From Methanomethylovorans sp. (GTDB lineage: Archaea > Halobacteriota > Methanosarcinia > Methanosarcinales > Methanosarcinaceae), in the NCBI GenBank assembly GCA_020854785.1, contig JAHFZE010000286.1, forward strand, positions 1-5,429: DNA of 5,429 nt, read 5' to 3'. The translations under genes were made by a program, and so were the position numbers. This document shows, piece after piece, positions 5,290-5,429 of the stretch (positions are counted from its first letter, which is position 1; each line of letters starts with the position of its first letter). The notes beneath the pieces are model-generated. The model saw only the letters and a list, made by a program, of their open reading frames with translations. It did not search any database and was not told the origin of the DNA.

Positions 5290-5315
5290 TGTCAAATGTG
5301 TAGGTCTGACCCCAA
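5290..5315 (+). repeat. REP-like repeat, copy 3
   Basis: Identical over 26 bases to copy 1 (539-564). It is separated by 8 bases from the right copy of the 106-bp structured repeat, so the two repeat families sit next to each other here. If the molecule is circular, copies 3 and 1 flank the 106-bp repeat and the GC-richer segment. Confidence 0.85.
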
Positions 5316-5323
5316 TTATTCCT

Positions 5324-5429
5324 CCAACGATAAGTCTATCGTTGCATTTATCGTTGCAATTTAAATCTATTTTTTCTCTATCGTTGCACAACGATTACAA
5401 CGATAGAGGCAGCGACGGCAGTCGCTGGA
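5324..5429. repeat. 106-bp structured direct repeat, right copy
   Basis: Exact same-orientation copy of 1-106, running to the last base of the window. It carries the same three hairpins (5325-5344, 5376-5408, 5410-5427). It lies 8 bases after a REP-like repeat (5290-5315). Whether it is a second genomic copy or the same DNA read twice around a circle cannot be settled here. Confidence 0.95.

Overview
The window is about 5.4 kb. It carries one compact minus-strand gene block (about 617-4750) between two repeat-rich, essentially non-coding flanks. The genes are AT-rich with good Shine-Dalgarno sites and sigma70-like promoters. The protein families (TetR regulator, DedA membrane protein, MGDG-synthase-type glycosyltransferase, flavodoxin-like reductase) are bacterial. 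The REP-like 'GTGTAGGTCTGACCCC' repeats are, from memory, a kind often seen in environmental Desulfobacterota-type genomes. I would guess an environmental Gram-negative bacterium but cannot name a taxon.

Layout. 1-106 is a highly structured repeat (three hairpins) that recurs identically, as far as the window reaches, at 5324-5429. The window is therefore either a circle of about 5323 bp read past its join, or a segment bounded by two copies of a dispersed repeat. 107-538 is GC-richer, with degenerate tandem repeats, four helically phased GCTTGCC repeats and a possible short coding remnant. A REP-like 26-mer sits at 539-564, and related copies lie at 4981-5004 and 5290-5315, all in the same orientation. 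They bracket the gene block. 566-943 is the 5' part of a flavodoxin-fold reductase gene, broken by an in-frame stop and cut off by the REP-like repeat. 1021-1620 is a DedA-family membrane protein. 1628-3937 is a 769-residue protein joining an MGDG-synthase-like glycosyltransferase to what looks like a permuted papain-like (LRAT/NlpC-P60) domain. 4067-4684 is a TetR-family regulator. 4746-5323 holds no convincing gene but contains REP-like repeats and a candidate promoter-plus-hairpin small RNA.

How it fits together. An identical 12-bp palindrome (TGACTCAAGTCA, read on either strand) lies in the promoter of the TetR gene and in the promoter of the glycosyltransferase-DedA pair. This predicts that the TetR protein represses itself and the two-gene operon. 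The fusion couples a lipid glycosyltransferase to a fold whose relatives transfer or remove acyl groups on lipids, and it is almost certainly co-translated with a DedA-type lipid transporter (7-nt gap). The module is best read as a ligand-inducible membrane-lipid remodelling system. The family assignments are well supported. The acyl-transfer role, the substrate and the inducer are inference.
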